A stretch of 6,805 nucleotides of DNA from JBFIHZ01 sp041601535 (GTDB lineage: Bacteria; Pseudomonadota; Gammaproteobacteria; Xanthomonadales; SZUA-36): positions 1 to 6,805 of the forward strand of contig JBFIHZ010000230.1 in NCBI GenBank assembly GCA_041601535.1, given 5' to 3'. Below the pieces are notes generated by a model. The model did no database searches. It worked only from the letters and a program-made list of their open reading frames with translations, and had not been told where the DNA came from. Every line of letters starts with the position of its first letter. Positions within the stretch are counted from its first letter, which is position 1. A program made the translations under genes and the position numbers. Below, in pieces: positions 6,276-6,805 of the stretch.

Positions 6276-6805
6276 ATGTTCCGAATTTGTGTAATTACCC
6301 TGTTGTCCTGTCTGTTGCTGGCCGCCTGTCAGCCTGCCGATGAAACGGCCACGGAAACACCGTCCGCCGAAACCGCAGCGCCAGTGACGCAAGAAACCAC
6401 TGAACGCACCGCTGAAACCAGCCAACAGCCGTCGCGTTTTGACATTTATGCCACGGTGCGCCTGACCGCGGACCTGAGCAGCCTGACCGATAACCAGAAA
6501 AAAATGATCCCCTTGCTGATCGACGCATCAAAAATAATGGATGAGTTGTTCTGGTTGCAGGCCTATGGCGACAAGCAGGCCCTGCTGGACAGCATCGCGG
6601 ACCCGGCCAAGCGGCGCTTCGCCGACATCAATTACGGCCCATGGGACCGCCTGGCGGCAGATCAGCCGTTCGTGGAAGGCGCCGGGCCCAAGCCGCTGGG
6701 TGCGCAGTTTTATCCGGCCGATATGAGCAAACAGGAGTTTGAGGACTGGCAACAGCCCGGCAAGGACGGCCTGTACTCCCTGGTGCGCCGTGACGCACAA
6801 GGCCA
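6276..6805 (+). CDS. Lipoprotein, probable M49 (DPP III-like) zinc peptidase, C-terminus off the right edge
   Basis: Only the first 176 codons are visible. The start MFRICVITLLSCLLLAAC is a lipoprotein signal with lipobox LAAC, so Cys18 would be lipidated. Gln follows Cys18 rather than Asp, which predicts sorting to the outer membrane. Residues 19-53 form a Thr/Glu/Ala-rich linker. The rest (54-176) contains LTADLSSLTDNQKKMIPLLIDA, KIMDELFWLQAYGD, FADINYGPWDRL, PKPLGAQFYPADM and SLVRRD. From memory these resemble the N-terminal part of bacterial M49-like proteins, dipeptidyl peptidase III relatives often labelled Zn-dependent hydrolase. The zinc-binding motifs of that family lie much later and are outside the window, so activity cannot be judged. 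ATG 6276 has GAGAGAG about 7 nt upstream. The gene is divergent from the fmdB-family gene, with a 191-bp spacer. The lipoprotein call is firm; the peptidase call is moderate. Confidence 0.75.
   Translation, partial: MFRICVITLLSCLLLAACQPADETATETPSAETAAPVTQETTERTAETSQQPSRFDIYATVRLTADLSSLTDNQKKMIPLLIDASKIMDELFWLQAYGDKQALLDSIADPAKRRFADINYGPWDRLAADQPFVEGAGPKPLGAQFYPADMSKQEFEDWQQPGKDGLYSLVRRDAQG

Noticed and set aside
6528..6800. Minus-strand open frame at the right edge
   Set aside because: It is the shadow of the lipoprotein gene, which has a signal sequence, a ribosome binding site and family-like motifs on the plus strand.

Overview
The window is an ordinary piece of bacterial chromosome, most likely from a gammaproteobacterium. 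It is GC-rich and densely coding. The aspartyl-tRNA synthetase (AspRS) closely resembles the Escherichia coli type, and an FmdB-type zinc-ribbon gene lies directly upstream of aspS. Secreted peptidases of the kinds seen here are common in marine or soil Xanthomonadales/Woeseiales-like lineages, but that finer placement is a guess. I see no tRNA, rRNA, CRISPR array, insertion sequence, integrase, phage gene or defence gene.

Layout, left to right. (1) 1-570, minus: a small lipase-like alpha/beta hydrolase. Its C-terminus runs off the left edge, but the likely catalytic triad is visible. (2) 592-1521, minus: rarD, an EamA/DMT-family inner-membrane transporter, probably starting at TTG and read from its own extended -10 promoter. 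The hydrolase follows 21 bp later, so the two look like one transcription unit. (3) 1631-1658: a strong Rho-independent terminator that ends the gene to its right. (4) 1683-3632, minus: a signal-peptide-bearing S9 (prolyl oligopeptidase family) serine peptidase with an intact triad. (5) 3633-3857: a 225-bp gene-free spacer with several inverted repeats built on one octamer. These probably include the aspS terminator. (6) 3858-5621, minus: aspS. (7) 5716-6084, minus: an FmdB-family zinc-ribbon protein with a Ser/Lys/Asp-rich repetitive tail. (8) 6085-6275: a divergent spacer with a TATAAT box for the fmdB side. (9) 6276 to the right edge, plus: a lipoprotein whose visible part resembles the N-terminus of M49 (dipeptidyl peptidase III-like) zinc peptidases.

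How the genes relate. fmdB and aspS form a small co-oriented cluster seen in many Proteobacteria. Here the usual partners (a DUF502 membrane protein between them, yebC and ruvC after aspS) are absent. The S9 peptidase and the M49-like lipoprotein are both predicted to be exported and could both degrade peptides in the envelope, but they are not in one operon. I did not find a previously undescribed system. The points most worth a second look are the repeat-built FmdB tail, the octamer-based structures after aspS, the incomplete aspS neighbourhood, and the lipoprotein peptidase cut by the window edge.
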